Assembly: GCA_012729395.1 (NCBI GenBank)
Contig: JAAYDF010000278.1
Span: 1-35,883, forward strand
Length of the DNA stretch: 35,883 nucleotides
Direction of reading: 5' to 3'
DNA from: Phycisphaerae bacterium
GTDB taxonomy: Bacteria; Planctomycetota; Phycisphaerae; UBA1845; PWPN01
The position numbers and the translations under genes were made by a program. Shown here piece after piece: positions 15,124 through 24,700 of this stretch. The notes under the pieces were generated by a model, which searched no databases, was not told the DNA's origin, and saw nothing but the letters and a program-made list of their open reading frames with translations. Each line of letters starts with the position of its first letter. The stretch's first letter is position 1.

Positions 15124-16629
15124 ATGACCCAAAGCGCAAGGACGCGCAGACTATCCAGCGGGAAGCTGAACGCGGAGGCCCTGTACCCACCGGTTGGAGC
15201 GGGGGATGCGGCGATCCCGGCGGCGGGTCCGTTGACCTGTCCCGGGTCTGGTTCGCGGGTGCACATGGTCGGCGTGGGTGGTTGCGGCATGCGTGGTGCG
15301 GCCGCGGTGTTGTTGCGGCGCGGCGTACGGGTGAGCGGGTCGGATCTGTCGGACTCGGCGGAGTTGGGCGCTCTTCGCGCGGCGGGCGGGGAGATTCACA
15401 TCGGGCAGGGGGCGGAGAATGTTCCGGCCGACTGCGACTTGGTGGTATGTTCGGCCGCGGTGAAGGATGTCAATCCGGAAGTGGTCGCGGCACGCGAGCG
15501 TGGCTGCGCGGTGGTGAAGTACTCGCAGCTTTTGGGCCTGCTGATGGCGGACCGGCTGGGTGTCGGGGTAGCCGGCACGCACGGCAAGAGCACGACGACG
15601 GCCATGACGGCTTTCGTGCTTCGCCAGGCCAGCATGGACCCTTGTTTCGTGATTGGTGCGCAGGTTGAGCAGTTGGGCGGCGGCTCGGGTGTGGGCGACG
15701 GCCCGCATTTCGTCGTCGAGGCATGCGAATACGATCGTTCCTTTCTGAATCTGCATCCACGGTACGCGGCGATCCTCAATATCGAAGAAGATCATCTGGA
15801 TTACTACAAGGACCTCGATGAGATCATCGGGGCCTTCCAGGCGTTTGCGGGCCTGGTGCCGGAGTCGGGCGTGCTGGTGGTCAATGGCGAAGATGGGCAC
15901 GCGTTGCGGGCGGTGAGGCGTGCGGTTGCCCGGGTGGAGACCTTCGGGCTGTCGAGCGACGTGAATTGGCGTGCGGAGTTGCAGGGCACGGTGCGCGGTT
16001 GCTGGCGGTTCACCGTGTTGCGGGACGGCAAGCCGTTGACGGATGTCCAGTTGGCGATTCCCGGCAAGCATCAGGTGAGCAATGCCTTGGCGGCGATGGC
16101 CCTTTGCCTGCATGGCGGGGTCGAGCCGGAGACCATCGCCAAGGCCCTGGGCGATTTCAAGGGTGCGTATCGGCGGTTGACGTGGCGCGGTTGCGTGCAC
16201 GGCGTCAATGTGGTCGACGATTATGCCCACCATCCGACCGAGCTGCAGGTGACGATCCGGGCGGCGCGGGAGTATTACAGGCCGCGTAAGATGTTCGTGG
16301 TTTTCCAGCCGCACCAGCATTCACGGACGCGGTTCCTGCTTGATGATTTCGCGCACAGCTTCCAGGATGCGGACGTGGTGGTCGTGCCGGACATTTACTT
16401 TGTGCGGGACAGCCAGGCGGAGCGTGAGCTGGTCGATGCCGAGGATCTGGTTCGGCGGATAGGGGAGAACGGTCGGGATGCCCGTTACGAGGGCGGCTTC
16501 GGGCAGATCGTGTCGCAGCTTTGCGGCGAAGTGGAACCGGGTGATCTGGTGGTCACGATGGGGGCGGGGGACGTCTGGCGTGTGGCGGACGGGCTCTTGG
16601 ATTGTCTGACCAAGCGGTACGGAGGGTAG
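15124..16629 (+). CDS. murC: MurC, UDP-MurNAc-L-alanine ligase
   Basis: MurC adds L-alanine to UDP-MurNAc, the first stem-peptide step. The 501-aa product shows VHMVGVGGCGMRGAA (the N-terminal Rossmann glycine loop), P-loop GTHGKSTTT from residue 151, LNIEEDHLDYYKDLDEI, KHQVSNALAAMALC, DDYAHHPTEL, FQPHQHSRT and TMGAGDVWRV. An extra stretch of about 47 residues before the Rossmann motif is not typical. It is included because the ATG at 15124 has an excellent ribosome binding site (GGAGGGAG at 15110-15117, six bases away). murB follows after nine bases, so the two are probably one transcript from the promoter at 14877. Confidence 0.95.
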   Translation: MTQSARTRRLSSGKLNAEALYPPVGAGDAAIPAAGPLTCPGSGSRVHMVGVGGCGMRGAAAVLLRRGVRVSGSDLSDSAELGALRAAGGEIHIGQGAENVPADCDLVVCSAAVKDVNPEVVAARERGCAVVKYSQLLGLLMADRLGVGVAGTHGKSTTTAMTAFVLRQASMDPCFVIGAQVEQLGGGSGVGDGPHFVVEACEYDRSFLNLHPRYAAILNIEEDHLDYYKDLDEIIGAFQAFAGLVPESGVLVVNGEDGHALRAVRRAVARVETFGLSSDVNWRAELQGTVRGCWRFTVLRDGKPLTDVQLAIPGKHQVSNALAAMALCLHGGVEPETIAKALGDFKGAYRRLTWRGCVHGVNVVDDYAHHPTELQVTIRAAREYYRPRKMFVVFQPHQHSRTRFLLDDFAHSFQDADVVVVPDIYFVRDSQAERELVDAEDLVRRIGENGRDARYEGGFGQIVSQLCGEVEPGDLVVTMGAGDVWRVADGLLDCLTKRYGG

Positions 16630-16638
16630 GGATCGGCC

Positions 16639-17610
16639 ATGATGAGTTTCGTTCCTGAGTTCAGGGACATTCTTCGCGACCAGGAGCCGTTGGCCGGGTA
16701 TACCAGCTACGGTCTGGGTGGGCCGGCGCAGTGGCTGGCCTGTCCGCGGACGATTGACCAAGTAGCGCGGCTGGTCGGGTATTGTCGGGGGGAGGGGATC
16801 CCGCTTTACGTGCTGGGGCTCGGGGCCAACGTGCTGGTTAGTGACGAGGGCGTTGCGGGCTTGGTTGTGCGGCTCAACGCTCCTGGTTTTCGGCATGTGG
16901 ACTGGCCGCGGCCGGGTAGCGCGAATGGAAGTGGGCGTCGTCGGCAGGCGACGAATGGCGACAAGGTGACGATCGTGGCGGGCGGCGGTGCCGATATGCA
17001 CCGCTTGGTGCTCGAGGCAGTTCGGCGCGGTTTAGAGGGTGTCGAGGGGCTCGCGGGCATTCCCGGCACGCTGGGCGGGATCATCCGGATGAACGCGGGT
17101 GGCCAATGGGGGCAGATCGCCGACGTCGTCCGCGAGGTCACGGTGGTGGATGAGCGGGGGGCAATGCGGCACTTGCCGGCCAGTGAGGTTGGTTTTAGCT
17201 ACCGGAATACGCGGTTGGGGGATGCTGTGGTATGTCAGGCGAAGCTGGAGCTTCGGCCGGGCGATCCGGTGGCGCTTCGCGAGCGGTTCATGGCCATCTG
17301 GGAGCAGAAGAAGCGGTGTCAGCCGCTCAGCGAGCCGAGCGCCGGTTGCGTGTACAAGAATCCGCCGGGACATCGGGCGGGTGAGTTGATCGACCGTGCG
17401 GGGCTCAAAGGCAAGGCGATAGGTGGGGCAAGGATTTCGCAGTTGCACGCCAACTTCATCGTGACCCAGGAAGGGGCGACGGCCGAGGATGTGTTCAGCC
17501 TGATCGGGGAGACCCGCCGGGTGGTGGCCGACCGGTTTGGCGTGGAGTTGGAGCTGGAGATCAAGGTGTGGGGTCGGCAGCGGGCTCGGAGTTTGGAGCC
17601 GGCCTGCTAG
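16639..17610 (+). CDS. murB: MurB, UDP-N-acetylenolpyruvylglucosamine reductase
   Basis: MurB is a flavoenzyme that reduces UDP-GlcNAc-enolpyruvate to UDP-MurNAc with NADPH. The 323-aa product has the FAD-binding blocks YTSYGLGGPAQW, LGLGANVLVSDEG, GLAGIPGTLGG and RMNAGGQWGQIADVV, and ends with LHANFIVTQEGAT. It lacks the long insertion of E. coli-type MurB, so it is a type II form. The catalytic proton donor, Ser in E. coli (AGSFFKNP), is replaced by Cys at residue 237 (SAGCVYKNP); I recall cysteine being reported at this position in some type II enzymes. Between residues about 85 and 105 there is a basic glycine-rich insert (GSANGSGRRRQATNGD). Two adjacent ATGs (16639, 16642) are possible starts. 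Confidence 0.94.
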   Translation: MMSFVPEFRDILRDQEPLAGYTSYGLGGPAQWLACPRTIDQVARLVGYCRGEGIPLYVLGLGANVLVSDEGVAGLVVRLNAPGFRHVDWPRPGSANGSGRRRQATNGDKVTIVAGGGADMHRLVLEAVRRGLEGVEGLAGIPGTLGGIIRMNAGGQWGQIADVVREVTVVDERGAMRHLPASEVGFSYRNTRLGDAVVCQAKLELRPGDPVALRERFMAIWEQKKRCQPLSEPSAGCVYKNPPGHRAGELIDRAGLKGKAIGGARISQLHANFIVTQEGATAEDVFSLIGETRRVVADRFGVELELEIKVWGRQRARSLEPAC

Positions 17611-17660
17611 CGGAAGACGGGTGGCTTCGAGACTGAGGCAGTGTGTTGCTGGTGTCCGGG

Positions 17661-17700
17661 GACCACGAACAAGTTCGCTCGGTCCGACCACGAACAAGTT
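17661..17700. repeat. 15-bp direct repeat spaced by 25 bases upstream of ddl
   Basis: GACCACGAACAAGTT occurs exactly at 17661-17675 and again at 17686-17700, so the two starts are 25 bases apart. It falls in the 121-bp murB-ddl gap. Two identical sites on about the same helix face would suit a paired operator, but it may be just a short duplication. Confidence 0.8.
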
Positions 17701-17731
17701 TGTGGGGTTCGATGGAAGGCAGGGTGCGGTG

Positions 17732-18808
17732 ATGACTCGCATGGTTGACCAGGCGATGCGGCGGGCGGCGGCGAGCAACGTGGCTGCTCGGAAAGGGGCG
17801 GCGACGATGCCGTTGCGGGATTTGGCTTCGCCTTCGCAGGTGGCGGTCCCGAGCGGGGCGATTCTGGTGCCTGAGTACCCGCCTGTGCCGGAACTGGAGC
17901 GGGGTCTCAAGATCACGGTGCTGTCCGGGGGGGCGAGTGCGGAGCGTGAGGTCAGCCTGAAGAGTGGCCGGGCGGTTGCCGCATCGCTGACATCTTTGGG
18001 TCACGAGGTTCGGTTGGCGGACATCACTCCTGGGGATCTGCGGGCTCTTGACCAGCCCATGGATATGGTGTTCATCGCGCTGCATGGCAGTTTTGGCGAG
18101 GACGGTCGGCTTCAGCGGATTCTGGAGGAGCGTGGCATTCGGTACTGCGGCTCGGGGCCGGAGGCTTCGGCTGTGGCGATGGACAAGGTGGCGGCCAAGC
18201 GGCGGTTCGACGCGGAGGGCATTCCCACGCCACGGTTCGAGGTGGTCACACGGACGAATGCGGTGGATACATTGCACAGATGGGTTGGTCCGGCAGTGAT
18301 CAAGCCTGTCGCCGAGGGCAGCAGTGTCGATTGCGAATTGGCGGATGATCGGTACACGCTGATCCGGCGAGTCGGCGAGTTGACCGAGCGTTATGGGCGA
18401 TGCCTGATCGAGGAGTACATCCGGGGTCCGGAATTGACGGTGGGTATTCTGGGCGAGCAAGCGCTCCCGCCGATTGAGATTCGTACCAAGCGGCGGTTCT
18501 ACGATTATCAGGCGAAGTATGTGGATGATGACACGCAGTACTTGTTCGACATTGATTTGCCGCCGGATGTGTTGGCCGAGGTGATGACCTTGAGCGAGCG
18601 CGCGTCGGGGGCTTTGGGCTGTCGGGACTTTTGCCGTGTGGATTGGATGATTGACGCGGCGTCCTGTCGGCCCTATGTCTTGGAGATTAACACGATCCCC
18701 GGCTTCACGGATCATTCGTTGCTGCCGAAGGCGGCGTTGCGAGCGGGCTTGAGCTTTCCGGCTCTATGCCAGCGGATCATTGAGCTGAGCTTGCAGCGGG
18801 ATTCGTGA
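17732..18808 (+). CDS. ddl: Ddl, D-alanine-D-alanine ligase
   Basis: Ddl joins two D-alanines with ATP, supplying MurF. From the ATG at 17732 the product is 358 aa. The ATP-grasp and Ddl motifs are complete: LSGGASAEREVSLKSG, HGSFGEDGRLQ from residue 118, SAVAMDKVAAKRRF, VIKPVAEGSSV, EEYIRGPELTVGIL, YDYQAKY, and the metal-binding FCRVDW and LEINTIPGFT near the end. About 55 residues before the first motif are extra compared with typical Ddl and are Ala/Arg-rich. The frame is open further upstream to 17537 (overlapping murB), but that part is not protein-like. Placement between murB and ftsQ is classical. Confidence 0.94.
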   Translation: MTRMVDQAMRRAAASNVAARKGAATMPLRDLASPSQVAVPSGAILVPEYPPVPELERGLKITVLSGGASAEREVSLKSGRAVAASLTSLGHEVRLADITPGDLRALDQPMDMVFIALHGSFGEDGRLQRILEERGIRYCGSGPEASAVAMDKVAAKRRFDAEGIPTPRFEVVTRTNAVDTLHRWVGPAVIKPVAEGSSVDCELADDRYTLIRRVGELTERYGRCLIEEYIRGPELTVGILGEQALPPIEIRTKRRFYDYQAKYVDDDTQYLFDIDLPPDVLAEVMTLSERASGALGCRDFCRVDWMIDAASCRPYVLEINTIPGFTDHSLLPKAALRAGLSFPALCQRIIELSLQRDS

Positions 18809-18847
18809 TCGGGTGGACGTTTTGAGATTGGGAATCGCGTGGGTTTG

Positions 18848-19768
18848 ATGAAGAAGAAGCATCGCAAGGATCGCGCGAAAGAGGCCGCCCCGTCGGCAGA
18901 GGCTGAGGTGCGGGGTACGATTCTGCGCCCGTTGTTGCCGGTGGTTTGTATGGCCGTGCTGGTTTGTGGGGCGGTCTGGGGACTGGAGCGGCTTCGCGCC
19001 CATGTGTTCGCCTTGCCCGAGTATCGCCAGCCGATCCGTGTGGAGTTGCAGAATCCGCCGGACTGGCTTGAACGCGAGCGCTGGGGTCCGCGGATTCTGG
19101 CGGGGATCAAGATTCCCGCCGATGCGAGTCTACCGGACGCGACGTTGGTCAAGCAGATTGCCCAGGACTTGGCGGGCAGCGGCTGGGTGAAGCATGTGCA
19201 CGCGGTGCGGAAACGGATGGATGGGGCGGTGTTGGTTGACTGTGAGTATCGTCGTCCGATCGCGATGTTGCAGACGGAGTACGGCTATGTGCCGGTCGAT
19301 CGGGAGGGCGTGCGACTGCCGGAAGTGTACGAACGGGTAGACAACAGTTCGGGGTGGCTGCGGATCGTTGGGGTGAAGACGGAGATTCCGCAGGTTAACG
19401 GCAGGTTCGTGGGTGAAGACGCGAATGCGGCGATTGAGATTGCGTCGGGGATTTTCGACCAGGGTTGGGAGATTTCCTCGCGTCTGTGTGCGGTGGATGT
19501 GAACAATTTCCGGGGGCGTGTGGACCGGCGGAAGGATTACATCCTGGTGTGGCGGCCGGATCATCCGCACCCGATCATCTGGGGATCGGCGATTGGGGAG
19601 GAGATCGAGGAGCCGACGGCGGCGGAGAAGTTGGCGACGATCGCCGTGATGCTGAAGCAAGGTGGCCCGCAGGCCCAGGCGAATGTGAGCGTTTTCCCGG
19701 GCGCGGCCATTTATCCTGTGGCACCATCCGTCGAGACGGCCGACAGTTCCACTCGCCGCGACCGATAA
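18848..19768 (+). CDS. ftsQ: FtsQ/DivIB-like division protein
   Basis: FtsQ links the early division proteins with FtsL/FtsB. The 306-aa product begins with a Lys/Arg-rich cytoplasmic tail (KKKHRKDRAKE), one membrane segment (about residues 25-46), then an extracytoplasmic part. That part has the FtsQ pattern: a POTRA-like region followed by WVKHVHAVRKRMDGAVLVDC, YRRPIAML and YGYVPVDREGVRLP. The ATG at 18848 is chosen over a GTG at 18839 three codons earlier; neither has a strong ribosome binding site. It is in the usual ftsQ slot after ddl. Unlike most bacteria, no ftsA or ftsZ follows. Confidence 0.85.
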   Translation: MKKKHRKDRAKEAAPSAEAEVRGTILRPLLPVVCMAVLVCGAVWGLERLRAHVFALPEYRQPIRVELQNPPDWLERERWGPRILAGIKIPADASLPDATLVKQIAQDLAGSGWVKHVHAVRKRMDGAVLVDCEYRRPIAMLQTEYGYVPVDREGVRLPEVYERVDNSSGWLRIVGVKTEIPQVNGRFVGEDANAAIEIASGIFDQGWEISSRLCAVDVNNFRGRVDRRKDYILVWRPDHPHPIIWGSAIGEEIEEPTAAEKLATIAVMLKQGGPQAQANVSVFPGAAIYPVAPSVETADSSTRRDR

Positions 19769-19774
19769 CCGCGT

Positions 19775-19803
19775 TTGCCAGCCTGAGTCTGCAGGGATAG
19801 AGT
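19775..19803 (+). promoter_or_regulatory. Candidate sigma-70 promoter for the membrane-protein pair
   Basis: TTGCCA at 19775-19780 (5 of 6 to -35) and TAGAGT at 19798-19803 (4 of 6 to -10) are 17 bases apart, just after the ftsQ stop. The first membrane protein starts about 40 bases downstream, which suggests the pair can be expressed independently of the dcw genes. Confidence 0.45.
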
Positions 19804-19844
19804 ATATCCAGAGGGGACTGTGTCCTTGGGGGTTGAGGTGCGCT

Positions 19845-20720
19845 GTGTTCGATTTGCCCGCCGTGCTCGATCAGCTCTCCAGATGGGGAGCGTTTATCCG
19901 GGAGTACCGGTTGGTTGATCTGGGTTCTCACCCGGTCGCGGCGGCTGTCGGGGCGGTGGCGGCTGGTCTGCTGCTTTGTCTGTGGGGCGCTCGGATCCTG
20001 CGTACCGTGTACATTCTGGTGTTCATGTCGGTAGGGGCCGGGCTGGGCATTCAACTGGCACGGCAAGCGGAAGTCGACGTTCTGATCGGGTTGGTGCTGG
20101 GTGCGGGCGTGCTTGCCCTGGTTGGTCACCTGCTGTTTCGGTTGTGGGTAGGGGGCACGGTGGGGCTGGTGGCTTTGACCGCCGTGCTGGCTCTGGGTGC
20201 ACCGTGGATTGGCGACGAGGCACAGCGGTACGCGGACCGACTGTTGGAGCTGGCGACGGGCGATCGGGTTTTCGCGGCCGCGGTGGAAGCGGCGGTGGAG
20301 GCCGAACTCGAGCGCGGCCCAGTTCTGCCGTCGACGGCTGAAGAGCGGTTTTCCCTGTATGAGGCGGCCTCCCAGCTTGGGTCGTTTCTGTGGGCCGAGC
20401 GGCATGAGGAGCTATGGCGGGTTGTGTTTTTGGGAATGGTTGCCGGCCTGTTGGGATTAGCTCTTGGGGTGGTATGGCCGCGGCTGGTGATGATTGTTGG
20501 CACGTCGGCTGTTGGTGCGATTTTGGTGACCGGCGGCGTGTTGACTCTGGCGGTTCGACTCTGGCCCGCGGCCTGGGATTGGATTGAGTCGAGGCCGTCG
20601 GGCGTGCCGATCGCGGTCGGTGTTGTGTTGCTTCTTGCCATGCTCCGCCAGGGGCTGCGGCGTTCGGCACTGGCGGTCACTCCGGCTGTGGTGCCAGCGA
20701 CGCCGGCGAAGGCCGCCTGA
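19845..20720 (+). CDS. Multi-pass membrane protein (DUF4203/TM198-like, tentative)
   Basis: The 291-aa product has about seven hydrophobic segments. Four lie in the first 125 residues (including GAVAAGLLLCLWG and VYILVFMSVGAGLGI). A charged soluble loop of about 55 residues follows (YADRLLELATGDRVF to ERHEELW), then further segments to residue 275. The glycine-rich, regularly spaced segments resemble the DUF4203/TM198 fold, but I cannot confirm this. The GTG at 19845 is chosen because GAGGT sits five bases before it; a TTG at 19833 is the alternative. It follows ftsQ where ftsA/ftsZ are normally found and precedes a second membrane protein of similar style, so the two may act together. Function unknown. 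Confidence 0.75.
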   Translation: MFDLPAVLDQLSRWGAFIREYRLVDLGSHPVAAAVGAVAAGLLLCLWGARILRTVYILVFMSVGAGLGIQLARQAEVDVLIGLVLGAGVLALVGHLLFRLWVGGTVGLVALTAVLALGAPWIGDEAQRYADRLLELATGDRVFAAAVEAAVEAELERGPVLPSTAEERFSLYEAASQLGSFLWAERHEELWRVVFLGMVAGLLGLALGVVWPRLVMIVGTSAVGAILVTGGVLTLAVRLWPAAWDWIESRPSGVPIAVGVVLLLAMLRQGLRRSALAVTPAVVPATPAKAA

Positions 20721-20747
20721 TCGACCGGGTCAGAAAGTGCTGGGGCC

Positions 20748-21368
20748 ATGTCTTCAATCTCGTTTCGGGCATTGGTGGAGGGGATGGAGGGGCAGGATCT
20801 GGTATTGGGGGTGGTGCTGCTCGGCGCGGGCCTGGTGTTCATGATCGTGGGTGGTCGGCTTTTCAAGATGCTCTTGGCATTGAGTTTCGCGGGGGTGGGC
20901 TTGGTTCTGGGGGCGTCTCTGCCGATTTCGGAACCCTATCACTGGGTGGTGGGCGCCGTGGTGGGGTTGGGTTTGGCGTTGATCAGCACGCTGGTAGCGA
21001 AAGTGGCCGTTGGGGTCTTGGCGGGCGGCTGGGCAGGGCTGGCGGTGGCGGCTGCTTTGATGGGTGTGGGGGTGAGCGACCAAGTCGTGCTGATTGTTGG
21101 GGGGGTGATCTGTGCCGTGGTCATCTCGCTGACCTTTGTGTTGTACCAGGAGATCATCGCGGCAGTGATGAGTTTTGAGGGGACACTGCTGTTCCTGGCG
21201 GGTCTGATTGTCTTCCTGAGTCACTCGGCTTCGGGCTGGGCGCCCTTGCGAGCGATGTTTTTGGATATGCCGTTTTTCGGTGCGTTTCTGCTGATAGCGG
21301 GGACGGTGACCGGCTTCTATCTTCAGGTGACGGAGTTGCAGAAGCGGCAGGTCGGCACATCGGGTTGA
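20748..21368 (+). CDS. Multi-pass membrane protein, partner of the preceding gene
   Basis: The 206-aa product is almost entirely hydrophobic, with six or seven glycine-rich membrane segments (for example LVLGVVLLGAGLVFMIVGGR, LVAKVAVGVLAGGWAGLAVA and AFLLIAGTVTGFYLQV). The early GGRLFKMLLALSFAGVGLVL resembles the DUF4203/TM198 pattern. It starts with an ATG at 20748, 27 bases after the preceding stop, with no strong ribosome binding site. Similar topology and adjacency suggest these are two paralogues or subunits of one membrane complex. It is the last gene with the G/T-ending codon style of the dcw region. Confidence 0.75.
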   Translation: MSSISFRALVEGMEGQDLVLGVVLLGAGLVFMIVGGRLFKMLLALSFAGVGLVLGASLPISEPYHWVVGAVVGLGLALISTLVAKVAVGVLAGGWAGLAVAAALMGVGVSDQVVLIVGGVICAVVISLTFVLYQEIIAAVMSFEGTLLFLAGLIVFLSHSASGWAPLRAMFLDMPFFGAFLLIAGTVTGFYLQVTELQKRQVGTSG

Positions 21369-21722
21369 CTTCCGGCGGATTGGGCGGAGCGACTGCTACG
21401 ATGAATCGTGATACGCGCTAGCGCCGGCCAAGTCGGTGCGGTGTTCGGAATGAAGGCTCCTCAGCAGAATCCGTGGGTGAGTACGCGCCTGGGTAGCCGT
21501 CCAAGTGCATGACAGATCGCGACTTGTACCCCTTTCAGATCCCGATCATGGTACGTTTTTCTGATGGTCGGTATGGTCTTGTAGTTCAAGCCCTCCGCGC
21601 TCCCGCTGGTCAATCATCTTGCCAGACCTCGCCTTGAGCATGGTTTGTGGTCGGGCCTCGCGGCGGCTGGCAGTGGCGGGGCGGTACTGGTATGCTGTCG
21701 GAGGTGATTCGGAGGTGCGGCG
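21369..21722. other. 354-bp intergenic boundary between the dcw block and addB
   Basis: No gene is visible. It contains a perfect 10-bp palindrome GCGCTAGCGC (21415-21424), a short ACGAT-GA-ATCGT palindrome (21398-21409) and a weak terminator-like hairpin. TATGCT at 21691-21696 with CTGGCA 18 bases upstream is a weak promoter candidate for addB. Codon style changes across this interval. Confidence 0.45.
21526..21560 (+). terminator. Weak terminator-like hairpin
   Basis: GTACC at 21526-21530 pairs with GGTAC at 21550-21554, followed directly by G and TTTTT (21556-21560). The stem is only five bases with a 19-base loop, so it is marginal, though it lies where the upstream transcript should end. 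Confidence 0.3.
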
Positions 21723-24700
21723 ATGGCGGTTCGTTTTGTGGTCGGACGCGCGGGAGCGGGCAAGACCTGGCATTGCCTCGAAGCGATCCGGGCCGGCCTG
21801 CGCCGCGACGCCGCCCGCGGGCCGCGATTGCTGCTCCTGGTGCCCGAGCAGGGCAGCTTCCAGATGGAACGGGCCCTGATCGAGACGCCCGACCTGCCCG
21901 CCTACACGCGGTGCGAGGTGCTGAGCTTCCAGCGACTCGCCTACCGCATCTTCGCCGAGACCGGAGCGGATCCCCGGCGAGGCGACCAGACCATCGGCGG
22001 CCTGGGACGCATGATGGTTGTGCGAAGGCTGATCGGGCAGGAACGCGGGGGGCTGAGCATCCTCGGCCCGGTGGCTGACAAGCCCGGGCTCGTCGGGCAG
22101 GTGGTGAGAGCGGTTGACGAGCTGATGCGCGAGAACGTCGAGCCGGCGGTTCTGGAAGAGCTGGCCGCGAGAACACAGGTCGACAACCCACTCGGTGGAG
22201 CCAGGCTGAGCGACCTGACCCGGCTCTACCGGGCCTATCTCGATTACCTGAGCGAAGACCGACTGGACCCCGCCCAGTACCTGCGACTGGCGGCCGAACG
22301 GTTGACGCACTGCCGGTGGATTGACGGAGCTGAGGTTTACGTCGACGGCTTTGCCGGCTTCACCCGGCAGGAGTCGGCCCTGCTGGTGGAACTGGCTCGT
22401 CGGGCGGAACGGGTCGAGATCGCCTTGCTGATGGACCCCGCCGCCGCCGCGGTTACCTCTGATACGCTGCCTTCGTTGTCTTTCTCGCTGTTCGCCCGGA
22501 CGGAACGCACGCTGGTGCAGTTGCGCAAGGATCTGCGGGCCGCGGGTGTTACCGAAGACGAGCCGCTGCGATTGGGCGACCAGGTGCCGCGGCGTTTCCG
22601 TGGGCCGGGGCTGGCGGAACTCGAACGTCATGTGTTCGCCGAGCGGGCACCGAAAGTCGACGCCATTTCGTCGCCGTCGGTACGGGTGCTGGAACTCCCC
22701 GATCGGCGGGCGGAGGTGGACGCGGCCGTGACCGAGATTCTGCGCCTCACCCGCGAGGCCGACCCGCCCATGCGCTATCGCGACATCGCGGTGATCGTGC
22801 GCGACCTCGAGGCCTACCACGACCTGCTTTCGGCAGCCATGCGGGCCCACCACATCCCCTGTTTCATTGATCGCCGCCAGCCGACGACGCACCATCCGCT
22901 CATCGAGCTGGTGCGCTCGCTTTTGGCCGTCGCCCAGGATGATTGCCGGCTCGACGCGGTCCGTCTGATGCTCAAGACCGGGTTGCTGCCGATCGCCGCC
23001 GGGGACGCCGACCTGCTGGAGAACTACTTACTGGCTCACGGGATCGAGGGCCGCACGCGATGGCTCAATGAATGGCAGCAGCGTCGATTGTTCAAGCACC
23101 GCGGCCCGGACGACCAGTTGCGGCCCTATCAGCAAGAAGCCCTGGCGCGGGTCAATCGTGCCCGCGAAATCTGGCTGGAGCTGATGGGTGAGTGGTTGGA
23201 TGCCGCGACCGAGCCAACCACTCCCGGTCGCCAACGCATCGAGGCCCTTTACGCGTGTCTGGACAGGCTGGCGGTGGGGCGGCAGCTCATGGACTGGGCG
23301 GCCCAGGATGAGGAGGATGGACTGCCCGATCAGGCGGCAACGCACCGTCAGGTGTGGGGCGACTTCCTGGAACTGCTCGACGAGTTTGCCCACGCGTTGG
23401 GTGACGAACCGCTGACCTCGGCGGCTTTCCGTGAGATCATCGAGGCGGGGCTCGGCGAGTTCGACCTGGGCCTCGCACCGCCGACCCTCGACCAAGTGCT
23501 CGTCGGAGCGATCGAGCGCAGCCGGCAGCCGGCCATCCGCGCCGCCCTCGTTTTGGGTTTCGACCAGACGTTCTTTCCGCGACGGCGATCCGAGGATCCG
23601 CTGCTCGGCGATGAAGAGCGCGAGGCCCTCGAAGCGGCGGGAGTGGGCATCGGCCCCTCACGACGTCGCCAGTTGCTCGACGAACGGATGGTCGCGTACC
23701 TGGCGTTGACCCGGGCCTCGCAGCGGCTGTGGATCAGCTACCCGCGCGTAGAGGTCGACGGTGGACCGTTGGAGCCGTCGCCGTTCCTCGTGCATGTGCT
23801 GGAGGCTCTGCCCGGCCTGGCGGTCGAGAAGGTCCAGGATCCGCGGCAGGACCGCAAGCCGGCTTGGGTGAACCGCGTCGGCGAGTTGGGGGGGCGACTC
23901 GCGGCGGAGTTCCGCTATCGGCCGACCTTGGCGGCGGATCGTGGAGGCGATGAGCGGGCGGTCTGGAATGCGCTGTACGAGGCGGGTCGTTCTCGCTCCG
24001 AGTGGGCCGCGGGGCTGCGACGGACGCTGTCGGGTTTGGCCTACCGCAACCTCGCTCAGCTGTCGCCGAGCTTGGCCGCCCAATCGCTCGCCGAGCCGTT
24101 CATGGCCAGCGTCAGCCGGCTCGAACGGTTTGCCGCCTGCGCGTTTGCCCACTTCGCCGAATACGCCCTGCGGCTTGAACCACGGGTCGAGGCCGAGATG
24201 ACCGCCCTGGAAGTGGGTACGCTCTGCCATGGGATTCTCGAACAACTTATTGACGGTTGGGCCGGCGAGGGCCGGCGACTCGCGGATATCGAGGACGACC
24301 AGATCGCGGCGGATATCGAGTCGGTGACGGAGAGAATCCTGCCGCAGTTGCTCGGCGACCTGGTAGTGGAGGGGCCGCAGAACGACTACCTTTGCGATCG
24401 CAGTCAGGCCCTTGTGAAGCGGGTGACCTGCTGGCAGCGCGACTCGGCCCGGGCGGGGCGGTTCAATCCCAAGGCGGTCGAGTTCCCCTTCGGGTACCAC
24501 GGGCCGGGCAATGCCCTCACTCTGGCCACGCCCAAGGGCCGCACCATTCACCTGCGCGGTCGGATCGATCGCGTCGATATCGCCGAACTCGCCGATGAAC
24601 TGGTCGGCATGGTCATCGACTACAAGACGACCTACGATCGCCGGTTGGATCTTACCGCCGTTTATCATGGTCTGTCCCTGCAATTGGTGGGATACTTGCT

